Part shown: positions 31,087 through 37,643 of the stretch, piece after piece | Numbering within the stretch: position 1 is the stretch's first letter | Layout of the letters: each line of letters begins with the position of its first letter | Assembly: GCA_900769075.1 (NCBI GenBank) | Contig: CAAGFE010000073.1 | Coordinates: 1-37,643, forward strand | Reading direction: 5' to 3' | DNA from: Clostridia bacterium | GTDB lineage: Bacteria; Bacillota; Clostridia; Christensenellales; Aristaeellaceae | Length of the DNA stretch: 37,643 nucleotides | Position numbers and translations under genes: made by a program | The notes under the pieces: generated by a model | The model's input: the letters and a program-made list of their open reading frames with translations, nothing else | Databases searched by the model: none | Told to the model about the DNA's origin: nothing

Positions 31087-31115
31087 AGTATACCACAGCC
31101 GGATTTCAATGTAAA
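31087..31115 (-). promoter_or_regulatory. Promoter of ktrBA
   Basis: On the minus strand TTTACA (31115-31110), 17-nt spacer, TATACT (31092-31087) preceded by TGG (extended -10). It lies 34 nt before the ktrB start, in the 83-nt gap after spoIIE. Confidence 0.85.
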
Positions 31116-31135
31116 GCCGCCGGCCGGGGACGCAC

Positions 31136-33442
31136 TCAGCGCGGGGCGCTGGCGAGGTAGACAAAAACGGCGGACTGGTCGTCCCGGCGCTCCTCTTTGT
31201 CGGCTGACAGGGCGCCAGCCAGGAGGGCCTCTGCGGCCTTTTGGGGCGTTTCGCAGGTCATGGCGGCCAGGAGGGCCTCCTCCAGCGCCTGACGGGTGCG
31301 GAATGCATCCTCCACGCCGTCGGTCAGGAGAATCACCGCGTCCCCCGCTTCCAGGCGGAGATTGCTCTCGCTCTGGTCTATTTCTTCGATGATGCCCAGG
31401 GGCAGCGCATCCCCCGCGATGCGGCTGAGCTTCCCCTGCTGATAGACCCAGGAGGCTGCGGCCCCCAGCTTGTCCAGCGCCGCGCTCCCCTTCCACAGGT
31501 CGATCGTCAGCACGTCCGCCGTGGCGAAGCGCTCCCCACCCCCGCCCAGCAGCATCATGCCGTTGACAGCGGTCAGCGTCTGCTGGCGCGTATAGCCTGC
31601 GTCCAGACAAAGGCGCAGCAGTTCCACGGTCTGCTGGGAGGACAGCGCAGCCTGATTGCCGTGGCCCATCCCGTCGGACAATGCTGCCAGAAACCGCCCA
31701 TCCGCCAGCATGCCGCACCAGGCCGTATCTCCGCACACCTCGCCCCCCGTGATGGCCTCCGCCGCCATGCCGACCTCCGCCCGAAGCAAAGGGGTTTCTG
31801 CCAGCAGCACCCGGTCGCCATCCAGGGAGGCAAGCTGCATGGGCGCTTCCAGCACGGCGGAGGTCAGGGCGCACAGTTCCTCCGCCTGCCTGCGCGCACC
31901 GGTGATAAAATGCAGCACAAAGGCTGCCTGAGCATGCCCCTGCACCTGGCGCACATAGGACAGCGTCGCCGGTTCAGCATGCTCAGCCAATTCCTTGCGG
32001 ATGCGCCGGGCGGACATATCCTCCCACCAGCTTTCGCCGTAGGATAGCATGGCAAACCGCCGCGCTGCCCCGGACATGGCGGTCAGATGGGTCACCAGCA
32101 TGTCCCGCTGCGCTTCCGCCTGACGAATCACGCGGCGGGAGGCTTCATCCTCCTGTCGCAGCGCATTCATGGCGTCCAGCAGGTAGTACAGCCGCTGACA
32201 CCCCATGCCCCGCAGGTTTTCCAGTGCCCCCTGCCAGATTTGCTCATCCGCATAGCGGTATTCCCATACCGTTTCCGCTTTGCTGACCCCCAGTTCCGTG
32301 GTCAGGCAGCCGCAATTGTCGTATTCCGGACAGCCCTGGCACAGGTGCGCCTGCCACCAGGCGCCATCCCGGGGGCCGTCCGCATCCCGCGGGGACGGCA
32401 CAGCCCGCGCCATCGCGGCAACGGTCTGCTCCCAGGCCGTCAGGGCTGATGCGGCATAGGCATCCCCGGGAGCCGGGTCGTCGGGCAGGAAGCGGCGGAA
32501 AAACTGCTGCAGGCGCTCATAGGCGGCGCGGGGCATCAGGGACAGCACCAGCGCAGCCGCCAGAGCCGACGTTCCGCACCCGATGCCGGTGGCCCGGCAC
32601 AGCAGCAGCGGCAGATAGGCCCCCATCGCAAAGGCGACACTGCTCAGCCGCCGCTTTCCCAGGCTGTTCGCCATGCCCGCCAGAAATCCGCCCAGGGACA
32701 GCGCCACGCTCAGCACCAGCGGCAACCCCTGGAGCGCCAGCATCACCCCCGCCAGCATGCCCGCGACCGTCCCGGCGCCCACGCCGAGTATCAGCGATAT
32801 GGACAGCGTTCCGACGCCAGCCAGCAGCACGCCGATATTGAACCCCAGCATCAGCATCCGCGCGCCGCCGCAAACCAGAAGCGCTGCCAGATAGCCGACT
32901 GCGACCCGCTCCTCCATGGCGGACATATGGCGCCCGCCCTTGAGGGACTTGATGGCCCGGGCCATCACCGGCGCGGAGAGGGCCGTCAGCACCACCATGG
33001 CCCATCCCTGCAGCATTTCCGCCGCGGTGGCGGACAAGCTGGCTGCGATGGCAGTCGGCAGCACGGACACCGCCCCGATCACCATCAGCACAGCCGTGTT
33101 CTTTCCGCAGGACAGCAGCGGCCCTGCCGCCATGATGCCCAGGGTGATCAGCATTTCCCAATGGGGCGGAAGGCCGGAAATCAGCCGGATGAGCAGGGCA
33201 AAGGCACTCCCCGCCAGCGTCGGGCCCACCTCCTGCCCGGTGGCTGCCAGCGCCATCGCAAAGGCCGCGTGAAAGCCCGAGGGGATCCCCAGCAGCTCTG
33301 CAAAGGACAGCAGGCAGCCCGGTATGCCCCGCGCCGCAAACCGCAGCGCCCCTCTGATCTTCTGCCACGGGACGGATCGTTTTGCCCTGGGCAACCATCT
33401 GTCTACCCGATGCTTTTGCGGTCGAAATACTGCCTCTGTCAT
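31136..33442 (-). CDS. spoIIE: Stage II sporulation protein E (SpoIIE) phosphatase
   Basis: A 768-residue protein (B. subtilis about 827). The N-terminal third is a bundle of about ten transmembrane helices. A central regulatory region follows (about 310-550), with a Cys-rich patch CQGCPEYDNCGC. The PP2C-type phosphatase domain is at the C-terminus (about 555-765): LSDGMGHGNQA metal site, TADVLTIDLW, LLTDGVEDAF. SpoIIE dephosphorylates SpoIIAA to activate sigma-F in the forespore and acts at the polar septum. An upstream in-frame ATG and others exist; GGGAGG 7 nt before the ATG at 33442 is best. The leader carries a candidate Spo0A-type promoter. Confidence 0.96.
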   Translation of the reverse strand: MTEAVFRPQKHRVDRWLPRAKRSVPWQKIRGALRFAARGIPGCLLSFAELLGIPSGFHAAFAMALAATGQEVGPTLAGSAFALLIRLISGLPPHWEMLITLGIMAAGPLLSCGKNTAVLMVIGAVSVLPTAIAASLSATAAEMLQGWAMVVLTALSAPVMARAIKSLKGGRHMSAMEERVAVGYLAALLVCGGARMLMLGFNIGVLLAGVGTLSISLILGVGAGTVAGMLAGVMLALQGLPLVLSVALSLGGFLAGMANSLGKRRLSSVAFAMGAYLPLLLCRATGIGCGTSALAAALVLSLMPRAAYERLQQFFRRFLPDDPAPGDAYAASALTAWEQTVAAMARAVPSPRDADGPRDGAWWQAHLCQGCPEYDNCGCLTTELGVSKAETVWEYRYADEQIWQGALENLRGMGCQRLYYLLDAMNALRQEDEASRRVIRQAEAQRDMLVTHLTAMSGAARRFAMLSYGESWWEDMSARRIRKELAEHAEPATLSYVRQVQGHAQAAFVLHFITGARRQAEELCALTSAVLEAPMQLASLDGDRVLLAETPLLRAEVGMAAEAITGGEVCGDTAWCGMLADGRFLAALSDGMGHGNQAALSSQQTVELLRLCLDAGYTRQQTLTAVNGMMLLGGGGERFATADVLTIDLWKGSAALDKLGAAASWVYQQGKLSRIAGDALPLGIIEEIDQSESNLRLEAGDAVILLTDGVEDAFRTRQALEEALLAAMTCETPQKAAEALLAGALSADKEERRDDQSAVFVYLASAPR

Positions 33443-33472
33443 ACGCATTCCTCCCTGCCTGTCCTGGGTTAC

Positions 33473-33505
33473 AGGATACGGCATGTCCACGGGCGAAAGC
33501 GTCGA
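33473..33505 (-). promoter_or_regulatory. Candidate Spo0A-activated promoter of spoIIE
   Basis: On the minus strand TCGACG (33505-33500) and TATCCT (33478-33473) are separated by 21 nt. Each matches its consensus hexamer at four of six positions. The -35 lies inside ATCGACG, a 5-of-7 match to the reverse form of a Spo0A box (TTCGACA). An extended spacer of this kind is known for spoIIE and spoIIG promoters in B. subtilis. Confidence 0.4.
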
Positions 33506-33522
33506 TTGCGGGCGCGAAAAAC

Positions 33523-33555
33523 AAAAAAGCCCCGGAGGCTTTCGCGGCCTCCGGG
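33523..33555 (-). terminator. Terminator of csoR-copA
   Basis: On the minus strand CCCGGAGGC and GCCTCCGGG form a perfect 9-bp stem, followed by GCTTTTTT. It begins 5 nt after the copA stop codon and separates copA from spoIIE. Confidence 0.92.
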
Positions 33556-33560
33556 ACGGC

Positions 33561-36071
33561 TCATTCGATGGACAGAACGGTGTAGTCCTCCGCCTCCACC
33601 GCAGCGCGGAGGATTTCCGGCGCCACAGGAGCGGACAGGGTGACGATGGCGGTGCCTGCCGTATGGCTGGGAACGGCGCTTACGACCCCTTCGACGCCCT
33701 CCAGGGCGCGCTTGACCGTCGCTTCACAATGTCCGCACATCATGCCCTCAATGCGCAGGGTCAGGGTATTCGCGGCTTGCGGGAGGGAGAGATCGGGCAG
33801 TTCCACAGCCGCACGGGCATGATCGCGCCTGGCGTCATACATGCGGAAGATATTCAGCCGCAGGGCATTGGTCACCACGCAGAAGCTGGACAGACTCATG
33901 GCTGCCGCGCCAAACATGGGATTCAGCCGCCAGCCCAGCAGCCCGATGAACACCCCTGCCGCCAGGGGAATCCCCATGGTATTGTAGCAGAAGGCCCAGA
34001 ACAGGTTTTCATGAATGTTGCGCAGGGTCGCACGGCTGAGCCGGATGGCGGCGCTGACGTCGGTGAGCCTGCTGTTCATGAGCACCACATCCGCCGCGTC
34101 GATGGCAACATCGGTGCCGGCGCCAATGGCGATCCCCACATCCGCACGGGTCAGCGCGGGCGCATCGTTGATCCCGTCGCCCACCATCGCCACCTTGCCG
34201 ACGGTCATCAGGCGGCGGATGACGGCCTCCTTGCCATCGGGCTTTACGCCGGCAATGACCCGATCCACGCCGGCCTTCTTGCCCATGGCACGGGCGGTGC
34301 GCTCGTTGTCGCCGGTGAGCATCACCACGCGGATGCCCATGCCCTGCAGTTCGCTGACAGCACGGGTGCTGTCCTCCTTGATTGCATCCGCCACGGCGAT
34401 CATCCCCAGCAGCGTATTCCCCCGGGCAAAGAACAGCGGCGTTTTCCCCTGCTCGGCCAGGGCATTGGCCTGTTCCCGGACGTTGTCCGCCACGCTGACC
34501 TTCTCGCTGATGAAGGCCATGCTGCCGCCGAAAACGGGGGTGCCCTCGATGGTGGCGGTCAAACCATTCCCGGGCAGCACCCGGAAGTCCGTGAGTGCCG
34601 CAGGGGCCACATCGCCAAAGGCATCCATGATCGCTCTGGCCAGCGGATGCTCCGACCGGCTTTCGAGGGTTGCAGCCATCCGGGTGAGGTCCGCCTCCGC
34701 AACACCGTCCGCGGGCAGGACATCGGTCACGGCTGGCTGACCGGTGGTGATGGTACCCGTCTTGTCCAGGGCGACGATCTGCACCCGGCCCGCGTTTTCC
34801 AGCGCTGCGGCGGTTTTGAAGAGGATGCCATGCCTGGCCCCCATGCCGCTGCCGACCATGATGGCTACCGGCGTTGCCAGGCCAAGGGCACAGGGGCAGG
34901 AGATCACCAGGACGGAGATGGCACGGGCCAGCGCATAGCCCACGGTCTGCCCAACCAGCATCCATACGAGGAAGGTGACGATGGCGACGCCGATCACCGC
35001 CGGAACAAACACGCCGGACACCTTGTCCGCCACCTTGGCGATGGGGGCTTTGGTCGCCGCCGCGTCGGAAACCATCCTGATGATCTGGCTGAGCGTGGTA
35101 TCCTCGCCCACACGGGTTGCCTCACACCGCAGGAAGCCAAAGGTATTCACCGTGGCCGCGGAGACACGATCGCCTTCCGCTTTGTCCACAGGTATGGATT
35201 CACCCGTCAGAGCGGCTTCGTTCACCGAGGATTGGCCCTCGATGACCGTGCCGTCCACGGGGATGCTTTCCCCCGGACGCACCAGAAACACATCGCCCTT
35301 CTTTACCTGCGCGATGGGGACGGTCTTTTCCTGACCGCCTGCGAGGATGGTGGCGGTTTGCGGCGCGAGGGACATGAGGGATTTGAGTGCGTCGGTGGTT
35401 TTGCCCTTGGATCTCGCCTCCAGCATCTTGCCCACGGTGATGAGCGTCAGGATCATGCCCGCAGATTCAAAGTAGAATTCGTGCATCCAGCCCATCACCG
35501 CGTCCGCGTCGCCCGCCACCTGTGCGGTGGTCATGGCAAACAGCGCGTAGGTGCTGTACACGAAGGCCGCGCCTGCACCCAGCGCCACCAGCGTGTCCAT
35601 GTTCGGCGCACGGTGGATCAGCCCCTTGAAGCCGCTGACGAAGAACCTCTGGTTGATGACCATGATGATCCCGGTCAGCAGCAGCTGGACCAGGCCCATG
35701 GCCACATGGTTGCCGTCGAAATAGGGCGGCAGGGGCCAGCCCCACATCATGTGGCCCATGGAGAAATACATCAGGATAATCAGGAAGCCCAGGGACCACC
35801 AGAGCCGCCTTTTGATCCGGGGCGTTTCGTGATCTGCCAGCGCATCCGGCGCGGGGGCAGCTCCATTCCCCTGCCCCTTGACCGATGCGCCGTAGCCCGC
35901 GCTTTCCACGGCGCTGATGATCGCTTCATCCGTCGCACTGCCCTCCACGCCCATGGCGTTGGTCAGCAGCGACACCGACACGCCGGTCACGCCCGGCACA
36001 GCCTTCACGGCCTTTTCCACCCTTGCGGAGCAGGCCGCGCAGGTCATGCCCGTCACGTTGTACTGCTTCAT
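33561..36071 (-). CDS. copA: Copper-exporting P-type ATPase with HMA domains at both ends
   Basis: An 836-residue P1B-type ATPase. The N-terminal heavy-metal domain has GMTCAAC (Cys11, Cys14). Eight transmembrane helices are expected. The core motifs are TGES (289-292), CPC (392-394, in SCPCALGLATP), DKTGT (436-440), SEHPLA and GDGINDAPAL. CPC together with YN (CYNTMG) and MxxSS (MSLSSF) late in the protein is the Cu(I)-specific signature. A second HMA domain with GMMCGHC lies at the extreme C-terminus, which is unusual. It pumps Cu(I) out of the cell. GTG at 36080 is in frame, but GTGAGGTGG is better placed for the ATG at 36071. It follows csoR by 10 nt. Confidence 0.95.
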   Translation of the reverse strand: MKQYNVTGMTCAACSARVEKAVKAVPGVTGVSVSLLTNAMGVEGSATDEAIISAVESAGYGASVKGQGNGAAPAPDALADHETPRIKRRLWWSLGFLIILMYFSMGHMMWGWPLPPYFDGNHVAMGLVQLLLTGIIMVINQRFFVSGFKGLIHRAPNMDTLVALGAGAAFVYSTYALFAMTTAQVAGDADAVMGWMHEFYFESAGMILTLITVGKMLEARSKGKTTDALKSLMSLAPQTATILAGGQEKTVPIAQVKKGDVFLVRPGESIPVDGTVIEGQSSVNEAALTGESIPVDKAEGDRVSAATVNTFGFLRCEATRVGEDTTLSQIIRMVSDAAATKAPIAKVADKVSGVFVPAVIGVAIVTFLVWMLVGQTVGYALARAISVLVISCPCALGLATPVAIMVGSGMGARHGILFKTAAALENAGRVQIVALDKTGTITTGQPAVTDVLPADGVAEADLTRMAATLESRSEHPLARAIMDAFGDVAPAALTDFRVLPGNGLTATIEGTPVFGGSMAFISEKVSVADNVREQANALAEQGKTPLFFARGNTLLGMIAVADAIKEDSTRAVSELQGMGIRVVMLTGDNERTARAMGKKAGVDRVIAGVKPDGKEAVIRRLMTVGKVAMVGDGINDAPALTRADVGIAIGAGTDVAIDAADVVLMNSRLTDVSAAIRLSRATLRNIHENLFWAFCYNTMGIPLAAGVFIGLLGWRLNPMFGAAAMSLSSFCVVTNALRLNIFRMYDARRDHARAAVELPDLSLPQAANTLTLRIEGMMCGHCEATVKRALEGVEGVVSAVPSHTAGTAIVTLSAPVAPEILRAAVEAEDYTVLSIE

Positions 36072-36081
36072 ATCTTCCACC

Positions 36082-36378
36082 TCACTTCATCCACTTTTGA
36101 AGGGTATCAAGCAGTTCATCAAGGGTTTCGTCGTTGCCCTGGCGCACATCCTCTGCCACGCAGGTGCGAATGTGCGCGGACAGCAGCGTTTTGGCGAACC
36201 CGTTGATGGCCGCAGCGGCCGCAGAGGCCTGCGTCAGGATATCGGGACAATAGACGTCCTTTTCCACCATGGCGCGAAGGCCGCGGATCTGCCCTTCAAT
36301 CCGGTTCAGCCGGTTGATCAGGGCGCGCTTTTCTTCCGCGCTTCGCTCCTTTTTCCGTGTACAGCAGCATGTTTCCAT
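36082..36378 (-). CDS. csoR: Copper-sensing repressor CsoR
   Basis: A 98-residue all-helical repressor of the CsoR/RcnR family (DUF156). The Cu(I) ligands are present: Cys in DVYCPDIL, then His and Cys in SAHIRTCV (pattern Cys...His-x3-Cys). RLNRIEGQIRGLRAMVE is the family signature helix. An extra CCC at residues 4-6 lies near the N-terminus. Apo-CsoR binds an operator in front of the operon and releases it when Cu(I) binds. It is the first gene of the operon with copA, and its own promoter contains a matching inverted repeat. Confidence 0.95.
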   Translation of the reverse strand: METCCCTRKKERSAEEKRALINRLNRIEGQIRGLRAMVEKDVYCPDILTQASAAAAAINGFAKTLLSAHIRTCVAEDVRQGNDETLDELLDTLQKWMK

Positions 36379-36422
36379 CGTAGCATGTCCTCCTCCGCCT
36401 GTTGATATGCCGTTTCATGGAG

Positions 36423-36451
36423 ATTATATACCCTCCTGGGGTATCCGTCAA
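36423..36451 (-). promoter_or_regulatory. csoR-copA promoter with CsoR operator in the spacer
   Basis: On the minus strand TTGACG (36451-36446), 17-nt spacer, TATAAT (36428-36423). The spacer is occupied by the inverted repeat ATACCC-5 nt-GGGTAT (36428-36444), overlapping the first base of the -10. This matches known CsoR operators (ATACCC...GGGTAT), so apo-CsoR should block RNA polymerase directly. Confidence 0.9.
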
Positions 36452-36460
36452 GAGGCACAG

Positions 36461-36492
36461 AAAAAAACTGACTCCCCGTGATGGGAAGTCAG
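36461..36492 (-). terminator. Terminator of the peptidoglycan-binding gene
   Basis: On the minus strand CTGACTTCCC pairs with GGGGAGTCAG (one mismatch) around a short loop, then seven T (36467-36461). It sits about 16 nt after the stop codon. Confidence 0.88.
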
Positions 36493-36508
36493 CTGAGAAT
36501 AAGCGGAT

Positions 36509-37643
36509 TTACCAGGTTGCCTTCATGGCCAGTGCGACACATGCCTGATGATCGGCCTTCACCTCGCCGGTGCCGTGGGTCTTGCTGCCGGTGAAGTGCA
36601 GGCAGAACTGACCTTTGAAATTGTTGTCCAGAATGGTCTGCTCACCGTGGGGCACCGAATAGATGGAAGCCGCATAGACATGACCGTTATGCTTCACCAG
36701 CATCGGACGGCGATGCCAGGAAAACGCCACGCCGCCGTTGATCTTCAGCAGGATCGCCGTATCAGCCTTGGTCAGCGGCTCCACGTCCAGGTGGTTGGTG
36801 CCGTAGAGAACCTTGGCCTTGAAGACCAGGCCGGTGCGCACGTCCTTGATCTGGATGGTGGGACGGCCGGCGAAGACGCGTTTGCCATTCTTGAACCAGT
36901 CAAGGCGCTCGGTCTTGATGGTGGAGCTGCTGGATTCTTCCTCCTTCTTATCCGCGGCGCTCTTGGAGATCGCGCTGGAGGAAACCAGCTTTTTCAGGGT
37001 GGTGGAGTTGGCGATGCCGTTCACGGTCAGGCCGTTGGCACGCTGGAAGTCGCTGACGGCCTGGGAAGTACGGTAGCCATAATCGCTGTCCACGGTGTTG
37101 GTATAGTAGCCAAGTTCCTTCAGGCGGGTCTGCAGCGCCTTCACCTGTGCGCCGCTGTCCCCGCTCTGCAGGGTCTGGGAGGTCTTGAGCTCAACGGTGG
37201 TCTTGCCCTGAGCGTTCACAGCGGAATCGGAATTCAGCTTCTTCAGCGTGGTGGCGCCGACAATGCCGTCAGCGGTCAGGCCATTCTTCTTCTGGAAAGC
37301 CTTCACCGCCGTCACGGTACGCTCACCGAAGTCCCCGTCGCAGCCGTAGCTGTAATACCCCAGTTCCTTCAGGCGCTCCTGCAGCTCCTTGACCGCCGTC
37401 CCCTTGGAGCCGGACTTCAAGGTGCCGTCATCCTTGGTTTCCTCCTTGTCGGAGGAAGTCTTGTCATTCGCGCCGACCGCGGAGGAGGAATTCAGCTTCT
37501 TCAGCGTAGCCGGGCCGGCAACGCCGTCGGCAGTCAGGCCGTTCTTCTTCTGGAAGGCCTTCACGGCCTCCACGGTTCGGGTGCCGTAGCTGCTGTCACA
37601 GGTGTATTTGTAGTAGCCCAGTTCCTTCAGGCGCTCCTGCAGC
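36509..37643 (-). CDS. Peptidoglycan-binding repeat protein with unknown C-terminal domain (5' end cut)
   Basis: The gene continues past the right edge; at least 378 residues are visible, all in one open frame. Three PG_binding_1 domains follow each other, each with a LQxRLKELGYY start and FQKKNGLTADG-like core, ended by TLKKLNSSSA-like segments. Ser/Lys/Thr-rich linkers separate them. The last ~130 residues form a different domain with many His and aromatic residues: GTNHLDVEPLTKADTA, FSWHRRPMLV, SVPHGEQTILDNNF, FCLHFTGSKTHGTG and ADHQACVALA. I recall similar tails in clostridial cell-wall proteins but know no function. The N-terminal signal peptide, if any, lies outside. It is presumably secreted and wall-bound. 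Confidence 0.85.
   Translation of the reverse strand, partial: LQERLKELGYYKYTCDSSYGTRTVEAVKAFQKKNGLTADGVAGPATLKKLNSSSAVGANDKTSSDKEETKDDGTLKSGSKGTAVKELQERLKELGYYSYGCDGDFGERTVTAVKAFQKKNGLTADGIVGATTLKKLNSDSAVNAQGKTTVELKTSQTLQSGDSGAQVKALQTRLKELGYYTNTVDSDYGYRTSQAVSDFQRANGLTVNGIANSTTLKKLVSSSAISKSAADKKEEESSSSTIKTERLDWFKNGKRVFAGRPTIQIKDVRTGLVFKAKVLYGTNHLDVEPLTKADTAILLKINGGVAFSWHRRPMLVKHNGHVYAASIYSVPHGEQTILDNNFKGQFCLHFTGSKTHGTGEVKADHQACVALAMKATW
36976..37642 (-). repeat. Three tandem peptidoglycan-binding repeats
   Basis: The units start at about 37642, 37384 and 37135 (minus strand), about 258 and 249 nt apart. The first two are nearly identical at protein level over AVKAFQKKNGLTADG; the third has diverged. 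The first unit is at the window edge, so more copies may lie beyond. The nucleotide similarity makes this a likely site of unit gain or loss. Confidence 0.8.

Noticed and set aside
33324..36206. About 960-codon open frame on the plus strand opposite copA
   Set aside because: CopA on the minus strand has every P-type ATPase motif; the plus-strand frame has none and runs through the copA terminator and into spoIIE.
1..37643. CRISPR arrays, tRNA genes, insertion sequences, phage genes
   Set aside because: No short direct-repeat array, cloverleaf-like gene, transposase or integrase homology was seen on either strand.

Overview
The window is a GC-rich (roughly 60% or more by eye) stretch of chromosome from a spore-forming anaerobe. 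The complete spoIIIAA-AH operon and spoIIE point to an endospore former. Rubredoxin next to a flavodiiron protein points to an anaerobe, and hprK, trmK and ktrAB point to Firmicutes. The gene content fits class Clostridia, possibly a gut lineage such as Christensenellales or a relative, but the order is an inference. No tRNA, rRNA, insertion sequence, phage gene or CRISPR array was seen, and the region reads as ordinary chromosomal backbone.

Layout. 1-3.3 kb (minus strand): a VanW-domain secreted protein and a GH3 glycosidase. 3.4-6.3 kb (plus): HAD phosphatase, HPr kinase/phosphorylase and a ROK sugar kinase, closed by a strong terminator. 6.4-12.8 kb (plus): a macromolecular-synthesis block of dGTPase, DNA primase, primary sigma factor, TrmK, Nif3-like protein and a C4 zinc-ribbon coiled-coil protein. 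12.9-17.8 kb (plus): a secreted L,D-transpeptidase followed 7 nt later by spoIIIAA-AH, with a sigma-E-like promoter in front of the transpeptidase. 17.9-18.7 kb: an RseC-like membrane redox protein and thioredoxin. 18.9-22.5 kb: an envelope operon of LCP protein, zinc-ribbon/transmembrane protein and DUF3298-like protein. 22.6-24.5 kb: an unknown soluble protein and an RluA-type pseudouridine synthase. 24.6-25.4 kb (minus): a SPOR-domain membrane protein. 25.5-27.8 kb (plus): rubredoxin, flavodiiron protein and a DUF6062 protein. 27.9-31.1 kb (minus): ktrB-ktrA, an esterase and a decayed VOC gene. 31.1-33.4 kb (minus): spoIIE. 33.6-36.4 kb (minus): a csoR-copA copper operon with a clear operator. 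36.5 kb to the right edge (minus): a peptidoglycan-binding repeat protein cut by the window end.

The points of most interest are these. First, an L,D-transpeptidase sits at the head of the spoIIIA operon, and SpoIIIAF (90 aa) and SpoIIIAG (109 aa) are much shorter than in Bacillus. Second, the LCP / zinc-ribbon / DUF3298 operon has an uncharacterised central gene. Third, a 9-bp hairpin appears to hide the dnaG ribosome-binding site. Fourth, the spoIIE leader carries a promoter-like pair with the unusual 21-bp spacing known from Spo0A-activated promoters. Fifth, an uncharacterised His/Cys-rich domain ends the peptidoglycan-binding protein. Many promoters share an extended -10 of the form TGGTATAAT with a weak -35. 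All assignments come from reading the sequence and recalled family motifs; no database search was run.
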